This document shows, one piece after another, positions 25,916-37,249 of a stretch of DNA of 64,000 nt. The notes under the pieces are model-generated. The model saw only the letters and a program-made list of their open reading frames with translations, searched no databases and was not told where the DNA came from. The number at the start of each line of letters is the position of its first letter. Within the stretch, counting starts at the first letter, position 1. This DNA comes from Hyphomicrobiales bacterium (GTDB taxonomy: Bacteria; Pseudomonadota; Alphaproteobacteria; Rhizobiales; Rhizobiaceae), in assembly GCA_900489925.1 (NCBI GenBank), contig UEHQ01000013.1:39595-103594 (forward strand), read 5' to 3'. Made by a program: the position numbers and the translations under genes.

Positions 25916-26752
25916 TCAGCCGGCCTTTGGCTGATCGCTAGGAGCGTTCTTGCGAGCCTTGCCGGCGGCCGGCTTGGCGCTGGCCTTCGCACTCTGGCGC
26001 AGGGCTTCCATGAGATTAATGACCTTGCCTTCCGGCTTGGGCTGCTTCTGCGGCAGCGGCCGACCCTCGATCTTCGCCTTGACGAGTTCCGACAGCGCCA
26101 CCTCGTAGCGGTCCTCATATTCCTGCGGATTGAAGGCACCTTTTTTCGTTCCGATGATATGGCCCGCGAGTTCGAGCATTTCCTTGTCGAACTTCATCTC
26201 GGGGATGTCCTTGAACACGGTTTCCGCGTTCCGGACTTCATAGTCGTAGTTCAACATCGTCGCGATCACATGGTCGTCTTGCGGCCGGATCAGCACGGTC
26301 CGGTTCTTGCGAAAAAGCACCGCCTCCCCGATCGCCGCGACTTTCTGATCGCGCATCGCCCTTGCAATCAAGGCAAGCGCGTCCTCGTCGTCGTCGCTGA
26401 CAGGCGCAAGATGGTAGGACTTGTCGAAGTAGAGCTTGTTGATCCCATCAAAGGGAACAAAGCTCTGGACGTTCAGCAACTTGTCGCTCTCTGGCGTAAG
26501 GCCCGCGAGTTCGTCGCCTTCGATGGTGATGTAGTCGCCGCTGTCGAGGCGGTATCCCTTGACCTGATCCTCACGCTCCACCGGTTTGCCGGTCTCGCTG
26601 TCGACGAATTGTCGCTCCACGCGATGACCGGTCTTGCGGTTGACGATGTTGAAGGAGATACGATCGGAAGAAGAGACGGCGGTATAAAGTCCCACGGCGC
26701 AGGTGATATCCGCGACCTTCAGATGGCCTTTCCAGATTGCCCGTGCTGCCAT
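25916..26752 (-). CDS. ku: DNA end-binding protein Ku (second paralogue)
   Basis: This 278-residue Ku differs clearly from the one at 22584-23387 but keeps the fold: MAARAIWKGHLKVADI, SFNIVNRKTGHRVERQFVD and GDYITIEGDEL. Its tail is also basic (KASAKPAAGKARKN) after a VINLMEALRQS helix. It is the first gene of a ku-ligD operon and so is the likely main partner of that LigD. Having two different Ku genes next to one ligD suggests heteromeric or condition-specific Ku, as reported for the multiple ku genes of Sinorhizobium meliloti. Confidence 0.94.
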   Translation of the reverse strand: MAARAIWKGHLKVADITCAVGLYTAVSSSDRISFNIVNRKTGHRVERQFVDSETGKPVEREDQVKGYRLDSGDYITIEGDELAGLTPESDKLLNVQSFVPFDGINKLYFDKSYHLAPVSDDDEDALALIARAMRDQKVAAIGEAVLFRKNRTVLIRPQDDHVIATMLNYDYEVRNAETVFKDIPEMKFDKEMLELAGHIIGTKKGAFNPQEYEDRYEVALSELVKAKIEGRPLPQKQPKPEGKVINLMEALRQSAKASAKPAAGKARKNAPSDQPKAG

Positions 26753-26796
26753 GGCATCCCTCCACCGTTGCCCCGATGACAGGAGCCAGCCGAATT

Positions 26797-26821
26797 AACT
26801 GATCAGATCGGAAAAAGTTCC
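26797..26821 (-). promoter_or_regulatory. EcfG/RpoE2-type promoter of the ku-ligD operon
   Basis: On the minus strand GGAAC (26821-26817), 16 bases, then AGTT (26800-26797) matches the general-stress promoter with one mismatch in the -10. It is 45 bases upstream of the ku start codon. Confidence 0.55.
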
Positions 26822-26915
26822 GCGAGATCACCATCATGGCGCTGGTTTTGCGGCGAGATACAAGAAGACCAGGGCGATAGGCAGAAGCGAAAGATGTGAA
26901 GCTACATTCCCCCGG

Positions 26916-26933
26916 TGTCGCAATTCTGCGACA
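26916..26933. promoter_or_regulatory. Operator TGTCGCA-N4-TGCGACA upstream of the GAF-Fis regulator
   Basis: A perfect inverted repeat with seven-base arms and a four-base spacer lies 107 bases before the regulator start. The same arms and spacing occur at 28023-28040 before the aldehyde dehydrogenase. A degenerate relative (TGTTGCA, six bases, TGCAATA) is at 26973-26992. Confidence 0.65.
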
Positions 26934-27039
26934 GTTCCCGGGCGACAAGGAGATATCCGTCTGGCAGTAGGCTGTTGCAACGAATTGCAATAGCCCGTCC
27001 TTTACGTCAGACTGACCTAATATTTGGTGGGAGGAACCA

Positions 27040-28002
27040 ATGCACGAACACTCTGCTCATGCGGAGCATGTCTATACGTGCACACAGCGGGATTCGGCTG
27101 CCGCGAGTTCTTCGATCGTTGCATCGTGGCGCCGTTGCATTGCCATGCACCAGCTCGCGCCTGAAGAGGTGCGCGAACCGCTTCGTCTGACCGAAAGCGA
27201 ATTCAGGACCGCCAGGGCGGAATCCGAGCAACTGATCGTCAACGCCTCCGACGAACTCGACCGACTGTTCACCACCGTCGGCAAGACGGGCTGCTGCCTG
27301 CTGCTCACCGACCGCAACGGCATCGCGCTCGAACGGCGCGGCGCAGCAGGTGACGACAAGCACTTCCACGAACTCGGACTGTGGACCGGCTCGATCTGGA
27401 CCGAAGCGAGCATCGGCACCAACGGCATCGGCACCGCGATCGCCGACGAACGCGCCCTCTCGATCTTTCGCGATCAGCATTTCTTCTCTTCAAACATCAG
27501 CCTGAGTTGCACGACCGCACCGATCCGCGACCATCGCGGCCAGTTGGCGGCGGCGCTCGACATCTCGACCTGCCGCGACGACGTCAACGAAATGACACTG
27601 GCGATGCTCACACAGATGGTTCGGGATGCCGCCATGCGCATCGAGATCAATCTCTTCCGTAGCGCCTTTGCCGGTGCGCGTTTCCTGATGGTGCCGCAGG
27701 GCGGCCCCAACCCGGCTGCGGCCCTTCTCGCTGTCGATCGGCACGATCTGGTTCTGGGTGCCACAAGGGCAGCACGCCTGGCATTGAAGCTTGATGACCG
27801 GCGCATTGCCGCCGGAATTCCCGCAGCCGACGCGCTGCACGAGACCCGTCTTTCCGACGACGAGGATCTGATCGACGCGGAGCGCGCGGCTTTGCTTCGC
27901 GCCCTTTCGCGCGCTGGCGGCAATGTCTCTCAGGCCGCAGTTGCGCTCGGCATGAGCCGCGCAACGCTTCATCGGAAGATGAAACGCCTCAACCTTCACT
28001 GA
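27040..28002 (+). CDS. GAF domain regulator with Fis-type helix-turn-helix (AcoR-like, no AAA+)
   Basis: The 320-residue protein resembles the sensor and DNA-binding ends of AcoR-type activators. An N-terminal segment with [11 protein letters not shown] is followed by a GAF domain (about residues 75-205, with [16 protein letters not shown] and [17 protein letters not shown]). A C-terminal Fis-type helix-turn-helix follows (about 285-320, [20 protein letters not shown]). The central AAA+ domain that contacts sigma-54 is missing, so it cannot act as a sigma-54 activator. It probably senses an aldehyde, alcohol or redox signal and controls the dehydrogenase gene downstream through the shared operators. 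Confidence 0.87.
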   Translation: MHEHSAHAEHVYTCTQRDSAAASSSIVASWRRCIAMHQLAPEEVREPLRLTESEFRTARAESEQLIVNASDELDRLFTTVGKTGCCLLLTDRNGIALERRGAAGDDKHFHELGLWTGSIWTEASIGTNGIGTAIADERALSIFRDQHFFSSNISLSCTTAPIRDHRGQLAAALDISTCRDDVNEMTLAMLTQMVRDAAMRIEINLFRSAFAGARFLMVPQGGPNPAAALLAVDRHDLVLGATRAARLALKLDDRRIAAGIPAADALHETRLSDDEDLIDAERAALLRALSRAGGNVSQAAVALGMSRATLHRKMKRLNLH

Positions 28003-28022
28003 TGCCCGGATGGGCCGCTGCC

Positions 28023-28040
28023 TGTCGCAGCCATGCGACA
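28023..28040. promoter_or_regulatory. Operator TGTCGCA-N4-TGCGACA upstream of the aldehyde dehydrogenase
   Basis: This repeats the arms of the site at 26916-26933 with a different spacer (GCCA instead of ATTC), so the arms are conserved while the spacer is free. The flanking C and G extend the match to eight base pairs. It lies 109 bases before the dehydrogenase start, immediately after the regulator stop. Confidence 0.65.
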
Positions 28041-28148
28041 GTGTGCGCTGCGGTATGGGGCGGCGGGCCTGTTTCTCCGGGCAAGAGACGCGCAGATTTC
28101 CTCTCACGGGTTCACGTCCGAACCTGGCTCATCTCAAGGGAGGATGAC

Positions 28149-29657
<1,509 letters not shown>

Positions 29658-29685
29658 GAGCCAAGCATCTAGGTCTTAAAACCGT

Positions 29686-29710
29686 CCCGCTCTCTCATCG
29701 GGAGAGCGGG
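29686..29710 (+). other. Stem-loop between aldehyde dehydrogenase and DUF779 genes
   Basis: CCCGCTCTC (29686-29694) pairs perfectly with GAGAGCGGG (29702-29710) around a seven-base loop. There is no T-run after it, so it may stabilise the upstream mRNA end or attenuate rather than terminate. Confidence 0.5.
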
Positions 29711-29732
29711 CTTCGCCTGGGAGGAGCGAAAC

Positions 29733-30125
29733 ATGGAGCAACTGGTCAACGGTGAACCGCGCGTGCTGGCAACGGACGCTGCGATCGACCTGATCGACGA
29801 AATCCGGCGCGACCACCCCGATATTCTCTTCCACCAGTCAGGCGGCTGTTGTGACGGCTCGTCACCCATGTGCTACCCCGCCGACGACTTCATGGTCGGC
29901 GACAATGACGTAAAGCTCGGCGAGATCGCCGGCGTTCCGGTCTTTATCAGCGCCAGTCAGTTCGAAGCGTGGAAACATACCCAACTCATCATCGATGTGG
30001 TCCCCGGCCGCGGCGGCATGTTCTCGCTAGACAACGGCCGTGAGAAGCGCTTTCTCACGCGCTCACGCATGTTCGGCGGCGATGAGGCATGCCCCATCCC
30101 GGCAACGGTGCGCTCGACCACTTGA
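29733..30125 (+). CDS. DUF779 domain protein
   Basis: The 130-residue protein belongs to DUF779, a family regularly encoded next to acetaldehyde dehydrogenases. It contains HQSGGCCDGSSPMCYP, a cysteine-rich segment (about residues 35-50) that could bind a metal, and RGGMFSLDNGREKRFLTRSR. Its biochemical function is unknown. It is 75 bases downstream of the dehydrogenase and read in the same direction, with a GGGAGGAG site before the ATG. A role in protecting or activating the dehydrogenase is a guess from context. Confidence 0.83.
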   Translation: MEQLVNGEPRVLATDAAIDLIDEIRRDHPDILFHQSGGCCDGSSPMCYPADDFMVGDNDVKLGEIAGVPVFISASQFEAWKHTQLIIDVVPGRGGMFSLDNGREKRFLTRSRMFGGDEACPIPATVRSTT

Positions 30126-30132
30126 AATCCGA

Positions 30133-30660
<528 letters not shown>

Positions 30661-30820
30661 CTAGCCGACTGCATGAGCAACTGTCTGTAATATGAAGGTC
30701 GCAGCCTCATGCTTCAACCAACTGATGGCTGAATTGCCGACCACATCGAAATCTAATTTCCACGACCTGCCGGAAACGCGCGATATTCTACCGCCGTACG
30801 CCCATCGCCGAGCACCGGTG

Positions 30821-31846
30821 TCAAATCTGGGGCTGCCGCACCGGCCCTGTCGATTCCCGCAGGATAAGCTCGACCGGCCACAGCTCATGGATCTCCAGCG
30901 GCGATCGTCCCGAGATGAGCTGTAGAACCAGATCCGCACATCGCGTTCCGGCCGCACGCATCGATGACCGGGTGGCAGAAAGCGAAGGCACCATGTTGTC
31001 GGCGGTCAGATAGGGAAAAACGTCGTCATGCGCGATCAGGGAAACATCCCGCCCGACCTGCAGGCCGAGCGAACGGACGGCACGATAGACCCCGAGCGCC
31101 GTCATCATCGAACCGGCAACGAAGGCGGTCGGCGGGTTCGGCTGCTCGAGAAACGAGCGGGCAAAGCGAAAACCGAGCTCGTCGGTAAAGTTACCGTTGG
31201 CGATCAGCTGCGGATCCGGCTCGATGCCATGGCTCTGGAGAGCACGGCGATAGCCGTTGTCGCGATGCAGCGCATAGGTCGCGCCCTGTCGCCCGTTGAT
31301 CATGGCGATCCTGCGATGGCCGAGGTCGATCAGATGCGAAGTCGCCCGTCGCACCGCCCCCTCATTGTCGATGTCGAGCCAGGCATGGGGAACGTCGATA
31401 TCCGACCGGCCGTGCACGAGAAACGGCATTCCAAGTTTGTGCAGCAGCGCGATGCGCTCGTCGTTCGGTCGCGGCGAGTGCACGATGATCGCGTCGACTC
31501 GCTGGCTTTCCACCAGCCGCCGATAGAGCTGCATTTCGTCATTGTGGTCGGGATCGGCCATCGGTATGACCAGAATGTCGGTATCTTCGGTCACAAGCCG
31601 TTCGGCCATACCGGCCATGAATTCGGCAAAATGAAACTCGCCGGCCCGCCCCATCACCACGCCGATGGCGCCTGCCCGCCCCGTCTTCAGCCGAACCGCG
31701 TTCACATTCGGGCGATAGCCGAGCCGCACGGCCTCTTCCGCAACGCGGGCACGAGTGACCTCGCTTACTTCAGGATAGCCGCTCAGGGCACGGCTGACCG
31801 TCGTCGGAGACAGTCCCAATTGCTTTGCGAACTCTTTAAGCTTCAT
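30821..31846 (-). CDS. thuR: LacI family transcriptional regulator of the trehalose operon
   Basis: The 341-residue protein starts MKLKEFAKQLGLSPTTVSRAL, a standard LacI helix-turn-helix with the hinge helix after it. A periplasmic-binding-protein-like sugar domain follows (about residues 60-341), with VIVHSPRPNDERIALL and a DVFPYLT segment. It is divergent from thuEFGKAB, matching thuR in Sinorhizobium meliloti. The likely inducer is trehalose or a related disaccharide. The start follows CGGAGC; the longer frame adds 13 unlikely residues. Confidence 0.87.
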   Translation of the reverse strand: MKLKEFAKQLGLSPTTVSRALSGYPEVSEVTRARVAEEAVRLGYRPNVNAVRLKTGRAGAIGVVMGRAGEFHFAEFMAGMAERLVTEDTDILVIPMADPDHNDEMQLYRRLVESQRVDAIIVHSPRPNDERIALLHKLGMPFLVHGRSDIDVPHAWLDIDNEGAVRRATSHLIDLGHRRIAMINGRQGATYALHRDNGYRRALQSHGIEPDPQLIANGNFTDELGFRFARSFLEQPNPPTAFVAGSMMTALGVYRAVRSLGLQVGRDVSLIAHDDVFPYLTADNMVPSLSATRSSMRAAGTRCADLVLQLISGRSPLEIHELWPVELILRESTGPVRQPQI

Positions 31847-32081
31847 GCTCCGACACGTTCTTTCATCACCAGCTTTTTCAAGCATCTATACATCGAAACC
31901 GCTGATTTCCTTATGTCTTAACTCACCGCGACTGGAAACAGCCAAATCGATTTCAATTGCAAATATTCCCGAAATGGAGCGCCCGATTGAATCTCCACAG
32001 ACGGAAATCATCGCATCTGCTTGTTTTCAATAAATAATGATCGATTTTATGCAGCGCAGCATTCTCGTTAAAACTCGCCGC

Positions 32082-32110
32082 TTGACACGATATCACCCTT
32101 CTGACAATTT
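32082..32110 (+). promoter_or_regulatory. Candidate sigma-70 promoter of thuE
   Basis: TTGACA (32082-32087) is followed after 17 bases by CAATTT (32105-32110). The -35 is perfect and the -10 is weak, as expected for an activated or repressed operon. Confidence 0.45.
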
Positions 32111-32115
32111 TTCGC

Positions 32116-32149
32116 AACCAAACCGTTTTCAATTTTAGATCGTTTGGTT
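32116..32149. promoter_or_regulatory. Inverted repeat, candidate ThuR operator
   Basis: AACCAAAC (32116-32123) and GTTTGGTT (32142-32149) are perfect inverted copies 18 bases apart, immediately downstream of the candidate -10. A repressor bound here would block transcription of thuE. The left arm also abuts AAACCGTTTT, a LacI-type core. Confidence 0.45.
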
Positions 32150-32167
32150 CTTTTTGGGAGGAAGATT

Positions 32168-33433
32168 ATGAAGTTTCGTCTTACGGCGGCCGTCATCGCG
32201 GCCGCACTCATTGGCACGGCATTGCCCTCGCTCGCCGCTAATATCAGCATTTCGGCAAGCTCGACCGGCAAGAACCTAGATCTGCTCCGCAAGCAGCTAG
32301 ACGAATTCGAGAAGGCAACGGGCAACAAGGTCAGCATCGTGACCATGCCGTCCTCGTCGACCGAGCAGTTTTCGCAGTACCGCCTCTGGCTCGCCGCCGG
32401 CAACAAGGACGTCGACGTCTATCAGACGGACGTGATCTGGGCGCCGCAGCTCGCCGAGCAGTTCGTCGACCTGAAGGACGCCGCCAAGGATGTCGTCGGC
32501 GACTTTTTCCCGTCGATCATCGCATCGCAGACCGTGAACGGCCGCCTCGTCGCGTTGCCGCTCTATACCGACGCCCCGGCGCTGTTCTACCGCAAGGACC
32601 TGCTCGACAAGTACGGCAAGCAGCCGCCGAAGACCTGGGATGAAATGGCGGCAACCGCCAAGGAGATCCAGGACAAGGAGCGCGCAGCCGGTCAGAAGGA
32701 CCTCTGGGGCTACGTCTTCCAGGGCAATGCCTACGAAGGCTTGACCTGCAATGCGCTGGAATGGGTCAAGTCATCAGGCGGTGGCCAGATCATCGAGACG
32801 GATGGCTCGATCTCCATCAATAACGAGAAGGCCGCTGCAGCGCTTGATCGCGCCAAGGCCTGGGTCGGCAGCATCTCGCCGAGCGGTGTCCTGGCCTACC
32901 AGGAAGAAGAATCCCGCGGCGTCTGGCAGACAGGCAACGCCGTCTTCATGCGCAACTGGCCCTACGCATATGCACTCGGCAACGGTGCCGACAGCGCCGT
33001 CAAGGGCAAGTTCGACGTGACGACGCTTCCGGTTGCCAAGGAAGGCGACACACCATCATCCACGCTCGGCGGCTGGAACCTCGCCGTCTCCAAGTACTCG
33101 CAGAACCCCGACGCCGCGATCGCACTCGCCAAGTTCCTGACCTCCAAGGAGAGCCAGAAGCAGCGCGCGATCGAGCTCTCCAACCTGCCGACGCTTGTTG
33201 CGCTGTACGACGACAAGGACGTTGCTGCCGCACAGCCGTTCATGCCGAACTGGAAGCCGATCTTCCAGAACGCCGTTCCGCGTCCGTCCGCTTCGGCCAA
33301 GGTCAAGTATAACGAGGTCTCCTCGAAGTTCTGGACCGCCGTTCACAACACACTCTCCGGCAGCGGCACTGCCGCAGAAAACCTCGAGCTTCTCGAAGCC
33401 GACCTGACCTCGCTCAAGGGCGACAACTGGTGA
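32168..33433 (+). CDS. thuE: Trehalose ABC transporter substrate-binding protein
   Basis: The 421-residue protein has a signal peptide ending SLAA and the fold of family 1 sugar-binding proteins. Typical segments are LLRKQLDEFEKATGN, DVYQTDVIWAPQLAEQFVDL and GGWNLAVSKYSQNPDAAIALAKFL. It captures trehalose, and in relatives maltose or sucrose, in the periplasm for ThuF/ThuG/ThuK. The ATG follows GGGAGGAAG. A strong stem-loop follows its stop. Confidence 0.9.
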   Translation: MKFRLTAAVIAAALIGTALPSLAANISISASSTGKNLDLLRKQLDEFEKATGNKVSIVTMPSSSTEQFSQYRLWLAAGNKDVDVYQTDVIWAPQLAEQFVDLKDAAKDVVGDFFPSIIASQTVNGRLVALPLYTDAPALFYRKDLLDKYGKQPPKTWDEMAATAKEIQDKERAAGQKDLWGYVFQGNAYEGLTCNALEWVKSSGGGQIIETDGSISINNEKAAAALDRAKAWVGSISPSGVLAYQEEESRGVWQTGNAVFMRNWPYAYALGNGADSAVKGKFDVTTLPVAKEGDTPSSTLGGWNLAVSKYSQNPDAAIALAKFLTSKESQKQRAIELSNLPTLVALYDDKDVAAAQPFMPNWKPIFQNAVPRPSASAKVKYNEVSSKFWTAVHNTLSGSGTAAENLELLEADLTSLKGDNW

Positions 33434-33445
33434 TCGATCGAACAG

Positions 33446-33470
33446 GTAGCGGCGGGTTCTCCGCCGCTAC
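33446..33470 (+). other. Stem-loop between thuE and thuF
   Basis: GTAGCGGCGG (33446-33455) pairs perfectly with CCGCCGCTAC (33461-33470) around a five-base loop, with no T-run. Structures after a binding-protein gene commonly keep its mRNA more abundant than that of the permeases. Confidence 0.65.
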
Positions 33471-33521
33471 CCTCTCCGAACGAGCCATCATCAATCGTCT
33501 CAAGAAGCGGGTCGCTGATTC

Positions 33522-34508
33522 ATGAGTGAAGTTGCAGTTTCTCAAAACGTGAGGTCCGGCGCACGCGCCAAGAGCGCCTCGTCGGATTTGCGCTCCGAGC
33601 GCGTCCGTTCCGCCTGGATGTTTCTGGCACCAACCCTGTTCATCCTCGCCGTCGTTGCAGGATGGCCCCTGTTCAGGACCATCTATTTCAGCTTCACCAA
33701 TGCATCCCTGACGAGCCTCGGCGACGCACAGTTCGTCGGGTTCAGCAATTACCTGTCCTGGATCACCCTGAAGAGCGGCCGCACGGTCTACAAGGGACTT
33801 CTCGCCGACCCCGCCTGGTGGGGCGCCGTATGGAATACGATGAAGTTCACCGTACTGTCCGTGCTGATCGAAACAGCCCTCGGCCTTATCGTCGCCCTGG
33901 TCCTCAACGCACAGTTCGTCGGCCGCGGTATCGTGCGCGCCGCCATTCTCATTCCGTGGGCGATCCCCACGATCGTCTCTGCCAAGATGTGGGCCTGGAT
34001 GCTCAACGACCAGTTCGGCATCCTCAATGATATCCTGCTCGGCGCGGGCTTGATCACGCAGAAGATCGCCTGGACCGCAAATCCCGACACGGCGATGATC
34101 GCGGTGCTGATCGTCGACGTCTGGAAGACAACGCCCTTCATGGCGCTGCTCATCCTCGCCGGCCTGCAGATGGTTCCGGCCGATATCTACGAAGCCGCCA
34201 AGATCGACGGCATCAACCCGATCAAGGTCTTCTGGCGCCTCACCCTGCCGCTGGTGCGTCCTGCAATCATGGTGGCGGTGATCTTCCGCATGCTCGACGC
34301 CATGCGCATCTTCGACCTGATCTACGTGCTCACGCCGAACAATGCGCAGACCAAGACCATGTCGGTCATGGCGCGCGAAAACCTCTTCGACTTCGACAAG
34401 TTCGCCTACGGGGCGACGGCCTCGACGGTGCTCTTCCTGATCATCGCGACGATTACCGTGCTCTACATGTGGCTCGGTCGGGTCAAGCTTGGCGGGAGTG
34501 AACGCTGA
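33522..34508 (+). CDS. thuF: Trehalose ABC transporter permease ThuF
   Basis: The 328-residue MalF-type permease has six to seven membrane helices and a hydrophilic N-terminus. The EAA loop is visible as IYEAAKIDGINPIKVFWRLTLPLVRP (about residues 222-247). It pairs with ThuG to form the channel for the disaccharide captured by ThuE. Its stop overlaps the thuG start in ATGA, so translation is coupled. Confidence 0.9.
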   Translation: MSEVAVSQNVRSGARAKSASSDLRSERVRSAWMFLAPTLFILAVVAGWPLFRTIYFSFTNASLTSLGDAQFVGFSNYLSWITLKSGRTVYKGLLADPAWWGAVWNTMKFTVLSVLIETALGLIVALVLNAQFVGRGIVRAAILIPWAIPTIVSAKMWAWMLNDQFGILNDILLGAGLITQKIAWTANPDTAMIAVLIVDVWKTTPFMALLILAGLQMVPADIYEAAKIDGINPIKVFWRLTLPLVRPAIMVAVIFRMLDAMRIFDLIYVLTPNNAQTKTMSVMARENLFDFDKFAYGATASTVLFLIIATITVLYMWLGRVKLGGSER

Positions 34509-35338
34509 TGCTGCTTACCGCCACGAAGAACACGCTCTTCTACCTGCTCGTCGCCGTCATCGTCATCATCGCGGTATTCCCGTTCTACTACGCGATCCTG
34601 ACAAGCTTCAAAGCCGGCACCGCCCTTTTCGAGGTCAACTATTGGCCGACCTCGATCTCGCTCACCAACTACACCAACGTCCTGACCACAGGCAGCTTCA
34701 TCCGCAGCCTTGGCAATTCCCTGCTCGTCGCCCTCCTCGTGGTCGCGGCCTCGCTGCTGCTTGCCGTCACCGCATCCTATGCGCTTGCCCGCGTCAATTT
34801 CCGCGGTCGCGCGCTGCTGATGCTGACCATCCTGTCGGTCTCGATGTTCCCGCAGATCGCCGTGCTCGCCGGGCTGTTCGAACTGATTCGCTGGATCGGC
34901 ATCTTCAACACGCCCTTCGCGCTGATCTTCTCCTACATGATCTTTACCCTGCCCTTCACGGTCTGGGTTCTGACCACCTTCATGCGCGATCTGCCGATTG
35001 AAATCGAGGAAGCAGCGATCGTCGACGGTGCCTCGCCATGGGTCATCATCACCCAGGTTTTCATGCCGCTGATGTGGCCGGCACTGGTCACCACAGGCCT
35101 GCTTGCCTTCATTACGGCCTGGAACGAATTCCTCTTCGCCCTAACATTCACCTCATCGGACGCTCAGCGAACGGTGCCGGTTGCCATCGCCCTGCTTTCA
35201 GGCGGCAGCCAGTTCGAAATCCCGTGGGGCAACATCATGGCAGCATCCGTCATCGTGACGGTACCTGTCGTTGTCCTGGTCCTGATATTCCAGCGGCGCA
35301 TCATTTCCGGCCTGACCGCCGGCGGCGTCAAAGGTTGA
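34508..35338 (+). CDS. thuG: Trehalose ABC transporter permease ThuG
   Basis: The 276-residue MalG-type permease has six membrane helices. Its EAA loop reads EIEEAAIVDGASPWVIITQV (about residues 162-181), and it ends RRIISGLTAGGVKG, the standard MalG-family ending. It is coupled to thuF by start/stop overlap and followed by the ATPase after 12 bases. Confidence 0.9.
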   Translation: MLLTATKNTLFYLLVAVIVIIAVFPFYYAILTSFKAGTALFEVNYWPTSISLTNYTNVLTTGSFIRSLGNSLLVALLVVAASLLLAVTASYALARVNFRGRALLMLTILSVSMFPQIAVLAGLFELIRWIGIFNTPFALIFSYMIFTLPFTVWVLTTFMRDLPIEIEEAAIVDGASPWVIITQVFMPLMWPALVTTGLLAFITAWNEFLFALTFTSSDAQRTVPVAIALLSGGSQFEIPWGNIMAASVIVTVPVVVLVLIFQRRIISGLTAGGVKG

Positions 35339-35350
35339 AGAAAGCACGAT

Positions 35351-36379
<1,029 letters not shown>

Positions 36380-36452
36380 CACTACCCAAAACCACAGGAT
36401 CTGGCCGCTTCCCATCGGTTCCGGTCCAACATTCGCATGAAGGAGCAATCAC

Positions 36453-37238
36453 TTGGCTATTCGCACCATTGTCTGGGGTGAAAACATCCACGAAACCACC
36501 AATGCCATCGTTCGGGGCATCTATCCCGAAGGCATGCACACCACCATCGCCAACGCGCTGAACACCGATCCGGCGATCCAGGCGACGACGGCCACGCTGC
36601 AGGAACCCGAGCACGGCCTGACGGAAGCCCGCCTTGCCGAAACCGACGTCCTCACCTGGTGGGGCCACAAGGATCATGGCGCCGTCTCCGACGTCGTCGT
36701 CGAGCGCGTCGCCAAGCGCGTCTGGGAAGGCATGGGCCTGCTCGTCCTGCACTCCGGCCACTTCTCGAAGATCTTCAAGCGTCTGATGGGCACGCCCTGC
36801 GCGCTGAAGTGGCGCGAAGCCGGTGAGCGCGAGCGTCTGTGGACGATCAACCCGCGCCACCCGATCGCCGCCGGCCTCGACGAGAACTTCGTTCTCGAAA
36901 ACGAGGAAATGTATGGCGAGCAGTTCTCCGTGCCGGAGCCGCTGGAAACGGTCTTCATCTCCTGGTTCCAGGGCGGCGAAGTCTTCCGCTCGGGCCTCAC
37001 CTGGCGCCGTGGCGCAGGTAACATTTTCTACTTCCGCCCTGGCCACGAAACCTATCCGACCTATCATGATGCCAACGTCCAGAAGGTACTCATCAACGGC
37101 GTGAAATGGGCCTATAACCCGCAGGGCGACCTGAAGAGCATCACCGATGCCCCGAATGTGCCGGTCGAAAAGGCTCTCGAGCCGATCGTCGAACGCGGCC
37201 CACGACTGCATCAGGCCGGCGAAGCCGGTTACCGCTGA
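36453..37238 (+). CDS. thuA: Trehalose utilization protein ThuA
   Basis: The 261-residue protein belongs to the ThuA family, whose fold is like class I glutamine amidotransferases. Segments [29 protein letters not shown] and [14 protein letters not shown] are characteristic. Together with ThuB it is needed for trehalose use in rhizobia, thought to go through 3-keto-disaccharides. The start is TTG 36453 behind a strong [20 protein letters not shown] then matches the usual N-terminus. Confidence 0.92.
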   Translation: MAIRTIVWGENIHETTNAIVRGIYPEGMHTTIANALNTDPAIQATTATLQEPEHGLTEARLAETDVLTWWGHKDHGAVSDVVVERVAKRVWEGMGLLVLHSGHFSKIFKRLMGTPCALKWREAGERERLWTINPRHPIAAGLDENFVLENEEMYGEQFSVPEPLETVFISWFQGGEVFRSGLTWRRGAGNIFYFRPGHETYPTYHDANVQKVLINGVKWAYNPQGDLKSITDAPNVPVEKALEPIVERGPRLHQAGEAGYR

Positions 37239-37249
37239 GGAGCACACAT

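Larger units (their letters stand above)
31847..32167. other. Divergent control region thuR-thuE
   Basis: About 320 AT-rich bases separate the two start codons and hold no gene. The promoter and inverted repeat for thuE are near its right end and listed separately. Confidence 0.6.

Noticed and set aside
26941..27039. Sigma-54 (-24/-12) promoter before the GAF-Fis regulator
   Set aside because: The closest GG and GC pair (around 26961-26978) is two bases too far apart, and the regulator lacks the AAA+ domain needed for sigma-54.
27040..28002. Calling the GAF-Fis protein a sigma-54 activator (acoR)
   Set aside because: There is no AAA+ domain with GAFTGA or Walker motifs between the GAF and Fis regions, so the symbol was withheld.
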